Shown here one piece after another: positions 1 to 9,742 of a stretch of DNA of 64,000 bases. This DNA comes from Skeletonema tropicum (lineage: Eukaryota; Bacillariophyta; Thalassiosirophyceae; Thalassiosirales; Thalassiosiraceae), in the NCBI GenBank assembly GCA_037178625.1, contig CM074137.1, positions 1,364,001-1,428,000 on the forward strand. The letters are read 5' to 3'. A model generated the notes under the pieces. It saw only the letters and a program-made list of their open reading frames with translations. It searched no databases and was not told where the DNA came from. A program made the position numbers and the translations under genes. Numbering within the stretch: position 1 is the stretch's first letter; each line of letters starts with the position of its first letter.

Positions 1-528
1 CGAGTTGTCTTGTGTGGCATCTTTAGTTGTAACAAGTTGTGGAAGAATATTAGTGATGTAGTGTGCATAGGCATGGTCACATCGTCCGACGTTTGGTAGC
101 ACTACAGTGACTGCCTCATTTGGTGCTCCTTTCACCACCTGACCACACTTGCTAATCACATGAATGCTTGCAATATTTGTGAACCCTTTAAGATATTTGG
201 GCATCCAGTCAAGAGACCATTTGCAATGAGAGACAACGATGTGAATCTTAACATGAGTCACTTCTTCTTCCGATGGCATGCCTGGGTAACGATTACCACG
301 CCACAGCCCCCCGCATATTTTGTCTTCATTACAATCGACACAAGTGCAATTTGTTACCACAGGAGCAGAAGGAATAGAAGATTCAGGCTTGTCGAAACCT
401 TTATCAATATTTTTCACAGACAAAGAGATGACCTTGAATTGAAAGAAAAGTAAAACAACGATGCCAACCATGATCAATGTCTGGTAATAGCGAAGAGAAC
501 ATTTCTTCTTCTTCAATGCCCGTGCCAT
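1..528 (-). CDS. Type II membrane protein, DUF3431-like (3' part outside window)
   Basis: Reading down from the ATG at 528 gives 176 codons with no stop, so the gene leaves the window at its left edge. Residues 1-16 are basic (MARALKKKK start) and are followed by one hydrophobic helix at about 17-36, the layout of a type II membrane protein of the secretory pathway. A small Cys cluster (CTCVDC, 61-66) follows. The stretch LPNVGRCDHAYAHYI (144-158) resembles the N-x-G-R core of DUF3431, a family of uncharacterised, glycosyltransferase-like lumenal proteins. The gene is clearly coding on codon pattern and topology. The family name rests on this one motif, because the rest of the domain is missing. 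Confidence 0.62.
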   Translation of the reverse strand, partial: MARALKKKKCSLRYYQTLIMVGIVVLLFFQFKVISLSVKNIDKGFDKPESSIPSAPVVTNCTCVDCNEDKICGGLWRGNRYPGMPSEEEVTHVKIHIVVSHCKWSLDWMPKYLKGFTNIASIHVISKCGQVVKGAPNEAVTVVLPNVGRCDHAYAHYITNILPQLVTTKDATQDNS

Positions 529-594
529 GTTATCTTATTCTGGTTGGTTCTTCTGTACTATAAGTATAAGTATGAACGTCAGTTGCCCTCTAGC

Positions 595-2193
595 CTTAAG
601 GTCGAACACAAGTAAAAAAACGCTAATAAAAGTTGGCCGTTTGTTAGGCAAAATGGGCTGGTAGGTCTACAATAGGAATTGGTATATCCTCATGCGAACT
701 CAAAAACGGCCGTTTTAAGTCACGCACCACCTCGCCCAACGACTTCGGACTGCACTGTCTCACACTTTTTCACCGCGATAAACGGCCAAATACACAACCA
801 CAGCACAACCACCATGATGCCATTGTGGACTGCCTAGTAGTGCAAAATCGACACTGTACCATAGGGTACTTTTGAAGTTGGAGGCGGAGGAGCCAATTTG
901 TAGATCCCCTTCGAAAAAGTACCCTATGGTTCGACAAATCATAGGGGAAACTATTTTTCCCCGCGACGTAACGGAAATTGGTTGATGCAACTGATGCTGT
1001 GGACTACTGCCTTAGGTAATCATCATTACCACCATTTACGATGCCACCACGACGCAACAATCGATACTATACATCCATAGGGAGGCATCGGTGTCTTGGT
1101 AGCTGCTGCTTCGCCCGATTACGTCGTCCGGAACGTCGGTTACTTGATGTCAACAAATTTCAAATAATTTTTTACATCAACGCTACTGCGCAGCAAAGAG
1201 GGGCAATAAACCATTTCCAAAGGTAACCAACCCGATCCCTCGACTCCAATATCATTATAGACGACGGCTTAGCACTCTGGAGCGGAAGGAAAGGCTGTAC
1301 AACGTTGCCTACGCGGTGCAAAAATATACACAAATTGTCGTTTCCGTCGAAAACAACAATCAACTGACAATTTAATGAAAACGGCGTGGATATCGATTGA
1401 AGAAGCATTGATATATCATTATTATGATAGTATACATCCATGGAAGCAACATTAATAATGTTTGTTGAGGGGAATAGCATATTTATCAAGTATTACTTAT
1501 TTGATAATTTACATAAAATACCACAAATAATAACACAGTATATCTGATATTAAACTCTAACATGATGCACCACCAACACATTGAAGTCTTCTGTTGTGTT
1601 TATATGATCGTATGGTACAAGGATAACCACTCATTTGTTATTATTGGTTCTTTACAAAGTTAATTATTGCATACACTCTGGGTAGAAAAATAGATTGCCT
1701 CTCACTGATGAAATGTGCTTGATCATGTACAAGTTGATGTTTGTGAACAGTTTAGGTAGCAAAAGACGTCCCCCAAGTAATATATATCAATTGAATGCGA
1801 GGAAACCCTCGCCTTTGCTGTGTATCACCACGTAAACGTCCGTGGGAGGGGTGAAGGGAGGTAAAAGTTGTGGATTTTATGCCGTCGATGGCGACGTTAA
1901 TTTCTTCATTTTCGATCAACCAACTGAGTATTGCTGTCGTTCCCACATAGATTATGATGTAAAAGATTGGATAAGCTGAGTATCATAGGTGTATTCATCA
2001 GATGTGCAAAACTGTGGCCATAGGAGTGGAGGACATCATGGTGAGGGTGTAAAAGATGACATTCGGAGGGTGGATTTGAGTGGTACCGTTTAGCGAATTT
2101 GAGGTTACGATAGGAATCGTGCCTCTAGCTACGGCCAAAATAGCGATTTGTACGTAGGAATAGTAGTAAGAATTACTTGTGTTCGACCTTAAG
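595..2193. repeat. Inverted pair of 21-bp repeats 1.6 kb apart
   Basis: Bases 595-615 and 2173-2193 are exact reverse complements (core AGGTCGAACACAAGT). Similarity continues on both sides: CCCTCTAGC flanks both copies, with a gap of about 33 bp in one, and CGCTA...TTGGCCG lies on the other side. They are two diverged inverted copies of a longer unidentified repeat, possibly the ends of a decayed element. Confidence 0.6.
859..929. repeat. Hairpin with 14-bp perfect arms
   Basis: CCATAGGGTACTTT (859-872) is the exact reverse complement of AAAGTACCCTATGG (916-929), with a 43-nt spacer. No gene is attached, and the role is unknown. Confidence 0.7.
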
Positions 2194-2894
2194 CATCTAC
2201 GAATCAAATACACCGAGCCAACCAAGCTAGAGGGCTGATTTGAGCGTCCACTAGGGTGTGTTGTGGTAGGGTCTTTGTAGACGACCAATAACCAGCCTTT
2301 TACTATTACTATTACGCATGATCTCAGGGCAAATCGGATAGACTCGCCAAAAACTCTTTTGCTTCACCTCATTCACTGCAAACGAAAAGGCTAAAAGGTG
2401 GTCACAGGGGGTCATAATTAAGCCGTCACGGCCACTCTGCGTGACCTTGACCCTTGCTTGACCACAAGATACGTAGGAAAGTCGATGGCTCTGTAGAATT
2501 TGCACGTAGGAATTCAGTAAGACCAAATGGTCTCAAAAATAAAATGGTCTCAAAATTGGTTTGATCACAAAACATGTTGATCATGGCAATACGACGCCCT
2601 AGAGTAAAGGCAGTTATAGCACTGTAGTGACCATATATGAATCCAAACATTTTAGGCGATGGTGTTAGCCAAAATTTAATGTGCCGGCAAACTAATTTCT
2701 AATTTGCTCAAAAGTGGTGTTTTTGAGACAATTTTCACTGAACGACATACTCCTACATGGCTACTTAGGAATAGTCTTCTCTTCGAAAGGGTATTGTACG
2801 ATACTGGTTAACTCATCACGCACCGCACTCCGCTATCTACGGGCACTAAGAATGGGCTGCGTATCGCAGACAGACCACTCATATCATCCCGTTT

Positions 2895-3829
2895 TAGCGT
2901 AATGGAATTTCAAAAGGGTGAAATTTCACTACTGCAACTTTCGTGAAATTTACAGGGTGAAAGTTGCACCAATTTTGGCCAACAATGAAATTTCACAAAA
3001 ATTCTGGCGCGAACGGATGGTACTGAACCAACACGTAGCACAAAAATAACCTAAGACCCTTCATTCCACCAACCACCAAACCCCAAAGAACACCACGCAC
3101 CATCCAGATGATGAGTTTGTCAACTCAGCGGAGAGTAACTCTTCACCAAAATGCTGGCGACTAACAATGCAGTATTACTTATTCCTTCGTAGTAATTCAG
3201 CTTACATGCGTGTTCCTGCATTGGCATGTACCAGATGATTTTGGGCGCGGATGGCTCTTATTTTGGGTGCGGGTATGTGCACAAATCAACTTTTTGTTCA
3301 CTCTGCCGTCTACCACACTTCCATCGCTTCCATCTTTGGAACAGCTGCAACAGAACAACAAGTCTTTTAGTATCAAAAATGTGGTACAGTATGTGGAATC
3401 AACTGGTGCTATTTCTGGTCGCATCACGTGGTTTGAATGTTATGCAGGATCATCTGACTTCTATCGATTGGTTGCTAAGCCTCTAATGTCTATGGGAACT
3501 GTCGGATCGATGGATTGTGAGCGTAGGGCCAAACCTCTGAAGAACAGCATTCTTGTGAAGGATAGGAATAGGATGAAGGATCCAACTGGTGTTGCACTTC
3601 TTCGAGGGAAGGAAAACCTCCGTCATATCATGGATGCGAAGAAGATGCTTGGAAAGAAGCTTGCTGACAGTCTCTCTTAGAGTGATGTGTTGACTGCAGA
3701 GTGCAAAGTATTACGACTATCTCAGGATAAGCTAGAGTGAAATTTAATCCCTTGAAATTTCTGAAATTTCTGAAATTTCAACCTGCAATTTTCAACCCCC
3801 TCCAAAAATGGTGAAATTCCATTACGCTA
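2895..3829. mobile_element. hAT-type DNA transposon, internally deleted (935 bp)
   Basis: The ends are perfect 18-bp terminal inverted repeats: TAGCGTAATGGAATTTCA at 2895-2912 and its reverse complement at 3812-3829. They are flanked by an exact 8-bp direct repeat TCCCGTTT (2887-2894 and 3830-3837). Eight-base target duplication and a terminus fitting Y-A-R-N-G are hallmarks of the hAT superfamily. The interior keeps a transposase C-terminus (3210-3680) but is far too short for a full transposase of about 600 residues, so the copy is non-autonomous. Subterminal GAAATTTC motifs recur near both ends (2920-3000 and 3736-3780) and are candidate transposase-binding sites. Intact TIRs and target duplication suggest a fairly recent insertion. 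Confidence 0.88.
3210..3680 (+). pseudogene. hAT transposase C-terminal fragment
   Basis: A 156-codon open frame inside the hAT element. Its second half, with SMGTVGSMDCERRAKPLK followed by NRMKDPTGVALLRGKENL, fits the hAT C-terminal dimerisation region, where a Ser-x(n)-Glu-Arg motif precedes an R-G-x-E-N-L-type helix. The RNase-H-like catalytic core that should lie upstream is absent, and the apparent start ATG is only the first Met in an open frame. It cannot encode an active transposase; it is useful for classifying the element. Confidence 0.7.
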
Positions 3830-4077
3830 TCCCGTTTCCCGTTTGTTCTTCTTCTATGTATGAGAGGTACAGTAGATTCGAAGTACGTACAGTTAGCTAG
3901 TAGCAAAATTCAAAATTCAAAATCGGTCGCATGTCGGAAGGCTTGCCGCACTCTCAAAATGTACTCGGGTGACGATGTAGGTGAAATCCAAAATGAAGAG
4001 CACCTAGATGTACGTGAATTGTGATGCGAGCGATTAGTACCACTTCGTACTCCTGTACTAGCACCAATAAAACACCA

Positions 4078-5889
4078 ATGAAGCAGATTGTCACCGCTGT
4101 CGTTGCCAAGGTCGCCGTCGCCGCTGCCGCTGTCAACAGCGTAGGCACACGAAGAATACCGACAGTAATAAAATATGAACCGCAGCCAGCACAACACAGA
4201 CTTTTAAGTGATCGTCTCCTACAAGACGATGCATCTAACACAGTTTCCATTGGTGGAACCGCCTTCTTTGACATCAATGGAAATGGACAGCTTGATGTAG
4301 ATCAAGGAGATGGTAGTATTAATCCAATTTCAAATACTGCGATAATCGTCGTGGCGGAGTTATGGTCATGTGATACCGGAAAGAATTTAGGCTATCAACT
4401 CACTGATGAAAATGGAAAATATTTGTTCACTGTGCCCGCAGAGCAGGGAAGGGCATGTTATTATGTCAGATATGATAGCAGTTCTATGGAAGGTTCTTTT
4501 TCATGTAGTGGGCAACGAAAGTGTGCGACTGAGAATTTGAATTTGCGGGCCGGACAAGAGGCATTGGACGTTGATGTAGGAATCCGAACAAGCGACTTTG
4601 ATACAGTTCTTGCTGCATTTGAACAGGATGTAGCAGATGAAGATGAAGACACCGATGATGAGGATGGTTGGAATATTTCGTCTGGTGGTTTGGTCTTTGA
4701 ACCCATGACATACTCTCCAACTGCTGTATATGTGCGACCATCTCGTCCGTCGCCATCAGTAACAAATGTTCCTGTCAGTAGTCCAACCGAGAAAGAAACG
4801 ACACTTATTCCAACAAATAGTCCTTCGGCCTTGAGTACAGCAAATGGGGCACCTGCTGATTCTGAAGAACAAGCGACGTCATCATCGTCATCATCGTCAT
4901 CATCTGGTCTCATCCAATTGAACTCACAAATTCACGTCATGTTAAGCAACATCGAATCTACAATGGATGATAACTCCTTGAAGCTATTCGAAGATGTTTG
5001 TGACACGTTTTTAAATGAGCAGCTTGCCATTGCTGTTCCTCCAATTTCCTACATCAAATGTGCAGTGATAGACCAGTCCGTCATAAGTGGACGTAAGCGT
5101 TTGCGTAATTTAGAACAGGTTGAGAGTATTGTTGGTTCCACCTTGGAGGTCGAAGTTGATGTGACCGGAGTAGCACTACCAACTCGCAATATCAAAACAA
5201 AAGAGCAAGTTCAATTTGAAAATAAGCTTGCTGGTGCTTTTAAAACGCAAGGAGATCAATTCGTCAGGTTGTTGAAGAAAGAAGAGGCAAAAGTCGTCAC
5301 TGATTTCAACGAGGCAATGTTTCCTGCTCTGTCAGCAGTCAAAGTCGTTGGCGTGGCTGAGGGTAATGTGATTACAACCAAAGAAAACAGTGGCTCGTCA
5401 GTTGCTATGATCGCTGGTATCGCTGCGGGTGGGGCCGGTTTGCTCGCACTGGTGATCCTGTTTGTTGTGAGGTATCGAAGTAAGCAGCGAGAGCAACAAC
5501 AAGACCTCAAGACGAGTGGCTCAAAAGAAACGGCATCTTCAATATCACCTACTGCTGGCTACTTTTCCACACCGTTTCAGTCGAACACGGGGGTAGAAGT
5601 TGGAAGGAGAGCTGTCTCTCCGACTGACATGTCGTCTCGAGTTCAACGTAACGTCATTTGCCCTCCGGGCAAATTAAAGGTCTTAATTGCCAATACTCAA
5701 GGGTATGGTCCTGCTATCCACACAATAAAACCAAACTCACCTGTGGAGGGACTACTATTTGTAGGAGATATCATTGTTGCTGTGAATGGTACGAAAACTC
5801 GCAAATCAAAAGCTGACGAGATAACGCGGCTTTTGAGGGTTACTGCGCGAGAGGAAAGAAATATTACAGTTCTCAGTCTGATGCGGTGA
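4078..5889 (+). CDS. Secreted SdrD-B-like / single-pass / PDZ membrane protein
   Basis: The ATG at 4078 is chosen because it opens directly on a signal peptide (MKQIVTAVVAKVAVAAAAV), giving 603 aa; the earlier in-frame ATG at 4024 would add 18 polar residues. After the signal lie RLLSDRLLQD (an R-x-L motif) and an SdrD-B-like beta-sandwich module (FFDINGNGQLD ... TDENGKYLF). An acidic patch, a Ser/Thr/Pro linker with a run of Ser, a folded region containing Cys, and a transmembrane helix (SSVAMIAGIAAGGAGLLAL onward, about residue 440) follow. The cytosolic tail ends in a PDZ-like domain (GKLKVLI ... GPAIHTIKPNSPVEG ... VGDIIVAVNG). The same PDZ type ends the protein at 60170. The gene converges with the next one, 137 bp between stops. 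A surface receptor or scaffold role is inferred. Confidence 0.82.
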   Translation: MKQIVTAVVAKVAVAAAAVNSVGTRRIPTVIKYEPQPAQHRLLSDRLLQDDASNTVSIGGTAFFDINGNGQLDVDQGDGSINPISNTAIIVVAELWSCDTGKNLGYQLTDENGKYLFTVPAEQGRACYYVRYDSSSMEGSFSCSGQRKCATENLNLRAGQEALDVDVGIRTSDFDTVLAAFEQDVADEDEDTDDEDGWNISSGGLVFEPMTYSPTAVYVRPSRPSPSVTNVPVSSPTEKETTLIPTNSPSALSTANGAPADSEEQATSSSSSSSSSGLIQLNSQIHVMLSNIESTMDDNSLKLFEDVCDTFLNEQLAIAVPPISYIKCAVIDQSVISGRKRLRNLEQVESIVGSTLEVEVDVTGVALPTRNIKTKEQVQFENKLAGAFKTQGDQFVRLLKKEEAKVVTDFNEAMFPALSAVKVVGVAEGNVITTKENSGSSVAMIAGIAAGGAGLLALVILFVVRYRSKQREQQQDLKTSGSKETASSISPTAGYFSTPFQSNTGVEVGRRAVSPTDMSSRVQRNVICPPGKLKVLIANTQGYGPAIHTIKPNSPVEGLLFVGDIIVAVNGTKTRKSKADEITRLLRVTAREERNITVLSLMR

Positions 5890-6026
5890 GATTGCAAAGG
5901 TGTTTTGTGTCTGCAAGTGAAATTTATGTGGAATGTGATCTAGCGATTGCATCGAGTAATAATTGTACTATGGGGCTTAACCTATAAATTGATGGTATTC
6001 CTTATGATCCATAAGTCCATACTGTG

Positions 6027-7229
6027 TTATGTCTCCAGAGGCGAGTCAGACACAACCGCGGCATCCCTAACGTAAAGAATAATTTCCAGCCGATCACCAG
6101 CTTTGTCGACCCCAGCGCTTTTGATAAGAGTATCCAGCAGTACTTCGTTGTTCACCCTTTGCATCTTCTCAAGTGTAAGCCCTGCATCAGTCAAAAGTTG
6201 CGATGCTGCTATCATATTTAGTCCTGCCAGGCCCGCTGCGTGGACGTCTGGAATTTCAAAATCAGGTTCATTCATCTTGTCGTTGGCAATGTTGCCATAA
6301 TCATAGTTATCGTAGAAATCGTCGATAGAAACTCCAGTCGCAGAATGATGTCGCTTTGCCTTCATCAAGTGATCATTTGCAATCTTCCAGGGTCTAACTG
6401 TCTTGCTGATCAAACTTCCCGAGCACAGGACAAATGCAACAGCAACACAGAGGCCTACACCTAATCCTAGCAGTGCTGCAATCCAATCTCTTCGTTGGTG
6501 TCCCTCTTGAGATAAAATATTGCCCATGACTCCTGTTATGGTTCCAATCAACATTAAACCAAAATTAGGAGCTCCTAGAACGTATACTGCGGCCATGGTT
6601 CTTGCATTCTGGAAGATAAAATTGCGTCTTGCCCATCGAGGTGTAGCATACAGTGCCCAAAGCGTGTGGAAGGCACCAACGACTGCCGCCATTGACCATA
6701 TTCCGTTAGCGCACCAGCAGAAACGACTTATGGTTATCAACCACTGACACAGCGGCGAAGCATCTGCAGGAGGTATTTCCAAGAAGAGAGATGTTTCGAT
6801 GGCCAGGACTCCGACCAGCGAATAATACAGGCAGTTGACATTGAGATAACTATCATACATGCTAGGAATGTCGTCTAAATCCTCAGGTTGTATCCAATGT
6901 CCATTCTTTGTGAGTACAGGATCCATAGGAGCGTTTAAAACACTGAGCGCTTGTAGGATACCAAACCCCATCGGTGGGTCCCATTGAGAATCGGTAGCTT
7001 CGACACGAGCCAACTCATTCTTCAGTGCTTCTTCGTTGTCATCGATTCTCTTGACGTCCCGCCTACTGACATCGGAAATATGGCCAGAGCGTTTTTGCTG
7101 ATGCTTCTGCTTTACTCTCTTTCTGTTCGTTGTCCTAATCATATCTGATGTGTGTGTCCGAACGGGGCGAGATTCAAATAATACTGAAATACAGGAAAGT
7201 GAGGAGCCTGGAAGTTCAATAGATTGCAA
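6027..7229 (-). CDS. Four-helix membrane protein with C-terminal SAM-like domain
   Basis: 400 aa, single exon. A basic, Lys/Arg-rich N-terminus (30-65) precedes four hydrophobic segments at about 132-155, 163-195, 210-235 and 248-273. An acidic loop with DFYDNYDYGN follows, and the last 60 residues (GLTLEKMQRVNNEVLLDTLI ... GDRLEIIL) resemble a SAM domain: helix, L-x-x-hydrophobic, then G-x-R-L-x-I-L. The start could instead be Met30 (7142). I recognise no enzyme or transporter signature. A membrane protein that oligomerises or docks through the SAM-like tail is a guess. Confidence 0.75.
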   Translation of the reverse strand: MQSIELPGSSLSCISVLFESRPVRTHTSDMIRTTNRKRVKQKHQQKRSGHISDVSRRDVKRIDDNEEALKNELARVEATDSQWDPPMGFGILQALSVLNAPMDPVLTKNGHWIQPEDLDDIPSMYDSYLNVNCLYYSLVGVLAIETSLFLEIPPADASPLCQWLITISRFCWCANGIWSMAAVVGAFHTLWALYATPRWARRNFIFQNARTMAAVYVLGAPNFGLMLIGTITGVMGNILSQEGHQRRDWIAALLGLGVGLCVAVAFVLCSGSLISKTVRPWKIANDHLMKAKRHHSATGVSIDDFYDNYDYGNIANDKMNEPDFEIPDVHAAGLAGLNMIAASQLLTDAGLTLEKMQRVNNEVLLDTLIKSAGVDKAGDRLEIILYVRDAAVVSDSPLET

Positions 7230-8135
7230 TGCAGGAAATTTCCATTAGGAGTAGATAGAGGGCTACTGCAGGAAAAAAATCAGAGCTGGCTCTGATTTAA
7301 TTTTTTTGCGCGCGCCCCGCATCAACTAGCAAAACACTAACAAAACAGACAAAACAACCATGTGAGCATACCCTCCTAGAGCGCACCTGTAATCGTATTG
7401 AACCCAAACCAAATACGCGGAATGTCTTGAGGAGATGTATCCGAATGCAAATATAATTTAGGCGACCGAATTATATTGAGACGATAATGAGTTACAGACG
7501 TACCAAAAGTGCCTATTTTCGCTAGGCAATTCTAGTGATTCTATGTATGACGCATGCGTATATGAGCACCTATGCAGCCGCTGTAATGCGAGTATAGTGT
7601 ATATGATGACTCCCAGCGGTTTAATCGAAAGGTAATAACATGTACTATCAACTTATGGCCGGTGCAGGTAGGTGGAGGGTCGATGTTGCGGCGTAGTAGG
7701 GCGTAGAGGCAACTACTGCAGTCGAGTTTTGTGTTTTGTGCGTAGTTTGTTAGCAAAAATCTCAAATCAGAGCTGGCTCTGATTTTTTTCCAGCTCTGAT
7801 TTTTTTTGCGCGGTAGAGGGGCCATGCGACAAACGACAAACGAATATCACTGCCTCGATCTGGATATGAGGAGGCAACATCATGATGTAGAGCAAGAAGT
7901 TGAATGAGAGACAGAAGAGAGATGAGTCGCGGAAATTCTAGACTAATTCCCACGTTGATACTCTCGTAGAAAGCTCCTCCAATCTTCCTCTTCCTCTCTT
8001 TCCTCCCCCCCCTCTCTCCATTCCTGGGCAACCATTATTAAGTAGTTACTTCCAAACTTCCAGCTACGATATACGTTGTACACCAATAGCCTTACTGACC
8101 AATCGATCATAAGAGATGACAAGAGCACCCCTATC
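7230..8135. repeat. Intergenic region with two copies of an 18-bp near-palindrome
   Basis: ATCAGAGCTGGCTCTGAT occurs at 7279-7296 and 7766-7783. It is a palindrome apart from its central two bases, and each copy is followed by a T-run and GCGCG. A third partial copy (CAGCTCTGAT) lies at 7791-7800. The 0.5 kb between them has no convincing gene. The pair may bound a small mobile element or be regulatory in this divergent intergenic space. Just upstream of the next gene (7980-8030) the plus strand is a C/T-rich tract. Confidence 0.55.
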
Positions 8136-9578
8136 ATGTTGCTGATCTGCTTGCTTGTGATCAGTCTTCAGGGGGTAGCTTCGTTTTCTACGCAGGCGAC
8201 AAGTACAAAATCGACAAGACAACAACAACATGATGACGTAAAAACCACAAACTCTGTTGCTGATCGATCACCACACACACTAAACCTCTTCTCACTTCCA
8301 CCCAAAGATGATAAATTCAAACTTCCAGGAGAGGCACTGGTTCGCGAGTGTTGGAGGTGGAAGGATTCCACATTGGGTGATGGACGAGATTACTTTGTGC
8401 CGAAACCAAAGGCACTGAAGGCGTTTCAGTCTCTCTTTCTAGGGATGGTGATTGACGTGGTGTACATTGACAATAGCGACGAGTGTACTCCGATAGAAGT
8501 CAAAATTTCAATGCCTTCATCGCATTCCAGTGTGAGATTGCCATTGCCATTACCATTACCATCAAGAGCTATTGACTCGTTTCTTGATCAGAGTGAAACA
8601 TGCTCATGCAAATTTGAAGTTGTTGAGTGCGTTGCATTATCCAACTGCGCACGATTTGAAACCATCTTCGTATTGGAAGAGCAGACACAAGAAACAAACA
8701 TAGATCAGAGGCAAAATATAACACAATTCACTGATATTGCTGGGAGGTACTTGACAGCATATCGTCTGCATCAACAAGTCTCTTCACAAAGAAGCAAGAG
8801 TTCTTCTCTGCTTGAACGTGCTGGATTGACATCATGGCTAGATTTACCTCAAGCCATTGATACACAATCTATTCTTGACAGCAATCTATCGGATAAGCAG
8901 TGCTCTGAAATCACGAGCTTGGCGCAACGTCTTTCATCGATGGATGGTGCTCTCAATCTCAGTTCTCATTTATCCCAAATTGCTGGTGGATTGGCCCCGA
9001 GGCCGAATAGACCAGATCGTGAAGTTATATTTCGACCCTACTCTTCGAGAGATGCTCATATTTTACTACAACTCAAGCGAACTGTAGAAGTTGTTTCAGT
9101 TGTAGATAGAGAAGAGGATGCAATAGAGAGCGGGAAGCGATCGAAGAAGAATAGCCGCGGGAGAATAAAAACTTTACTAGATGGTGCACTCTCTGCTGGA
9201 AAGGCAGCAAGGAATGAAGATATAGTTCCAGAAATCAAGCAGTTGAAAGAATATGGCTCCGATGGCACTCCACCTAAAGGAGTAGCAGACGTGGTTGCGC
9301 AGGCAGCCATTGAAAAGGCTATTCAACCATCGGTAGAGTCTTGTGTGGCACGACTGACTGCAATGGAGACAGCTGATGATATTACGCAGTTGAGACAACG
9401 AGTCAATGAAATAGCCTCGTCAATCAGCCAAGACGGCATAGATGGTCAGAGACTGACCAAGATGGCAAATGAACTACTCCATCAGCCAACAATACTTTTG
9501 AGAGAGGGCAAGCTATCAAGAAGAGAGATTGAAGATGTGGTCAACAGAATTGAACATGAACTGAGGTCACACTATTGA
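8136..9578 (+). CDS. Predicted plastid-targeted protein of unknown function
   Basis: 480 aa from the ATG at 8136. An in-frame ATG at 8076 exists, but the internal one begins a clean signal peptide, MLLICLLVISLQGVAS, followed at once by FSTQATSTKSTRQQQ. Signal peptide, cleavage before Phe, then a Ser/Thr/basic transit stretch is the ASAFAP-type bipartite presequence known for diatom plastid proteins. The mature part has no domain I recognise: a short beta-rich N-terminal region with WRWKDSTLGDGRDYFVPKP, a repetitive L-P-L-P-L-P patch, and a helical C-terminal third (about 400-480). Only two hydrophobic stretches are visible, so it is probably soluble in the stroma. Targeting is inference from known presequence rules. 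Confidence 0.75.
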   Translation: MLLICLLVISLQGVASFSTQATSTKSTRQQQHDDVKTTNSVADRSPHTLNLFSLPPKDDKFKLPGEALVRECWRWKDSTLGDGRDYFVPKPKALKAFQSLFLGMVIDVVYIDNSDECTPIEVKISMPSSHSSVRLPLPLPLPSRAIDSFLDQSETCSCKFEVVECVALSNCARFETIFVLEEQTQETNIDQRQNITQFTDIAGRYLTAYRLHQQVSSQRSKSSSLLERAGLTSWLDLPQAIDTQSILDSNLSDKQCSEITSLAQRLSSMDGALNLSSHLSQIAGGLAPRPNRPDREVIFRPYSSRDAHILLQLKRTVEVVSVVDREEDAIESGKRSKKNSRGRIKTLLDGALSAGKAARNEDIVPEIKQLKEYGSDGTPPKGVADVVAQAAIEKAIQPSVESCVARLTAMETADDITQLRQRVNEIASSISQDGIDGQRLTKMANELLHQPTILLREGKLSRREIEDVVNRIEHELRSHY

Positions 9579-9742
9579 GTTGATCATGAAAAATTAACGT
9601 TAACACTTCGACATAACACGCGTATATATCCTGCCGGTCGATCGGGTGATAAAATTGAGACCTAACGCTTCGTCTGATGATACGGTTTAACTTACATCAT
9701 GTGAGCTATACATTAATAATACTAAATCCTGCCAATCACTAC

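Larger units (their letters stand above)
529..2886. other. Gene-poor interval with repeat debris
   Basis: About 2.4 kb with no open frame above 105 codons and none with recognisable domains or plausible splice structure. The sequence holds an inverted pair of 21-bp repeats (595-615 and 2173-2193), a short hairpin around 859-929, and a short element with core ACGTAGGAA near 2150, 2472 and 2504. It looks like decayed mobile DNA, but I could not assign a family. Confidence 0.5.

Noticed and set aside
160..453. 97-codon plus-strand frame at the left edge
   Set aside because: Antisense to the open minus-strand gene with a clear type II membrane layout.
760..990. 76-codon minus-strand frame (and a plus-strand coding-like stretch) near the 859-929 hairpin
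   Set aside because: Both strands look weakly protein-like because of the inverted repeat; stops interrupt the plus frame and no domain is seen.
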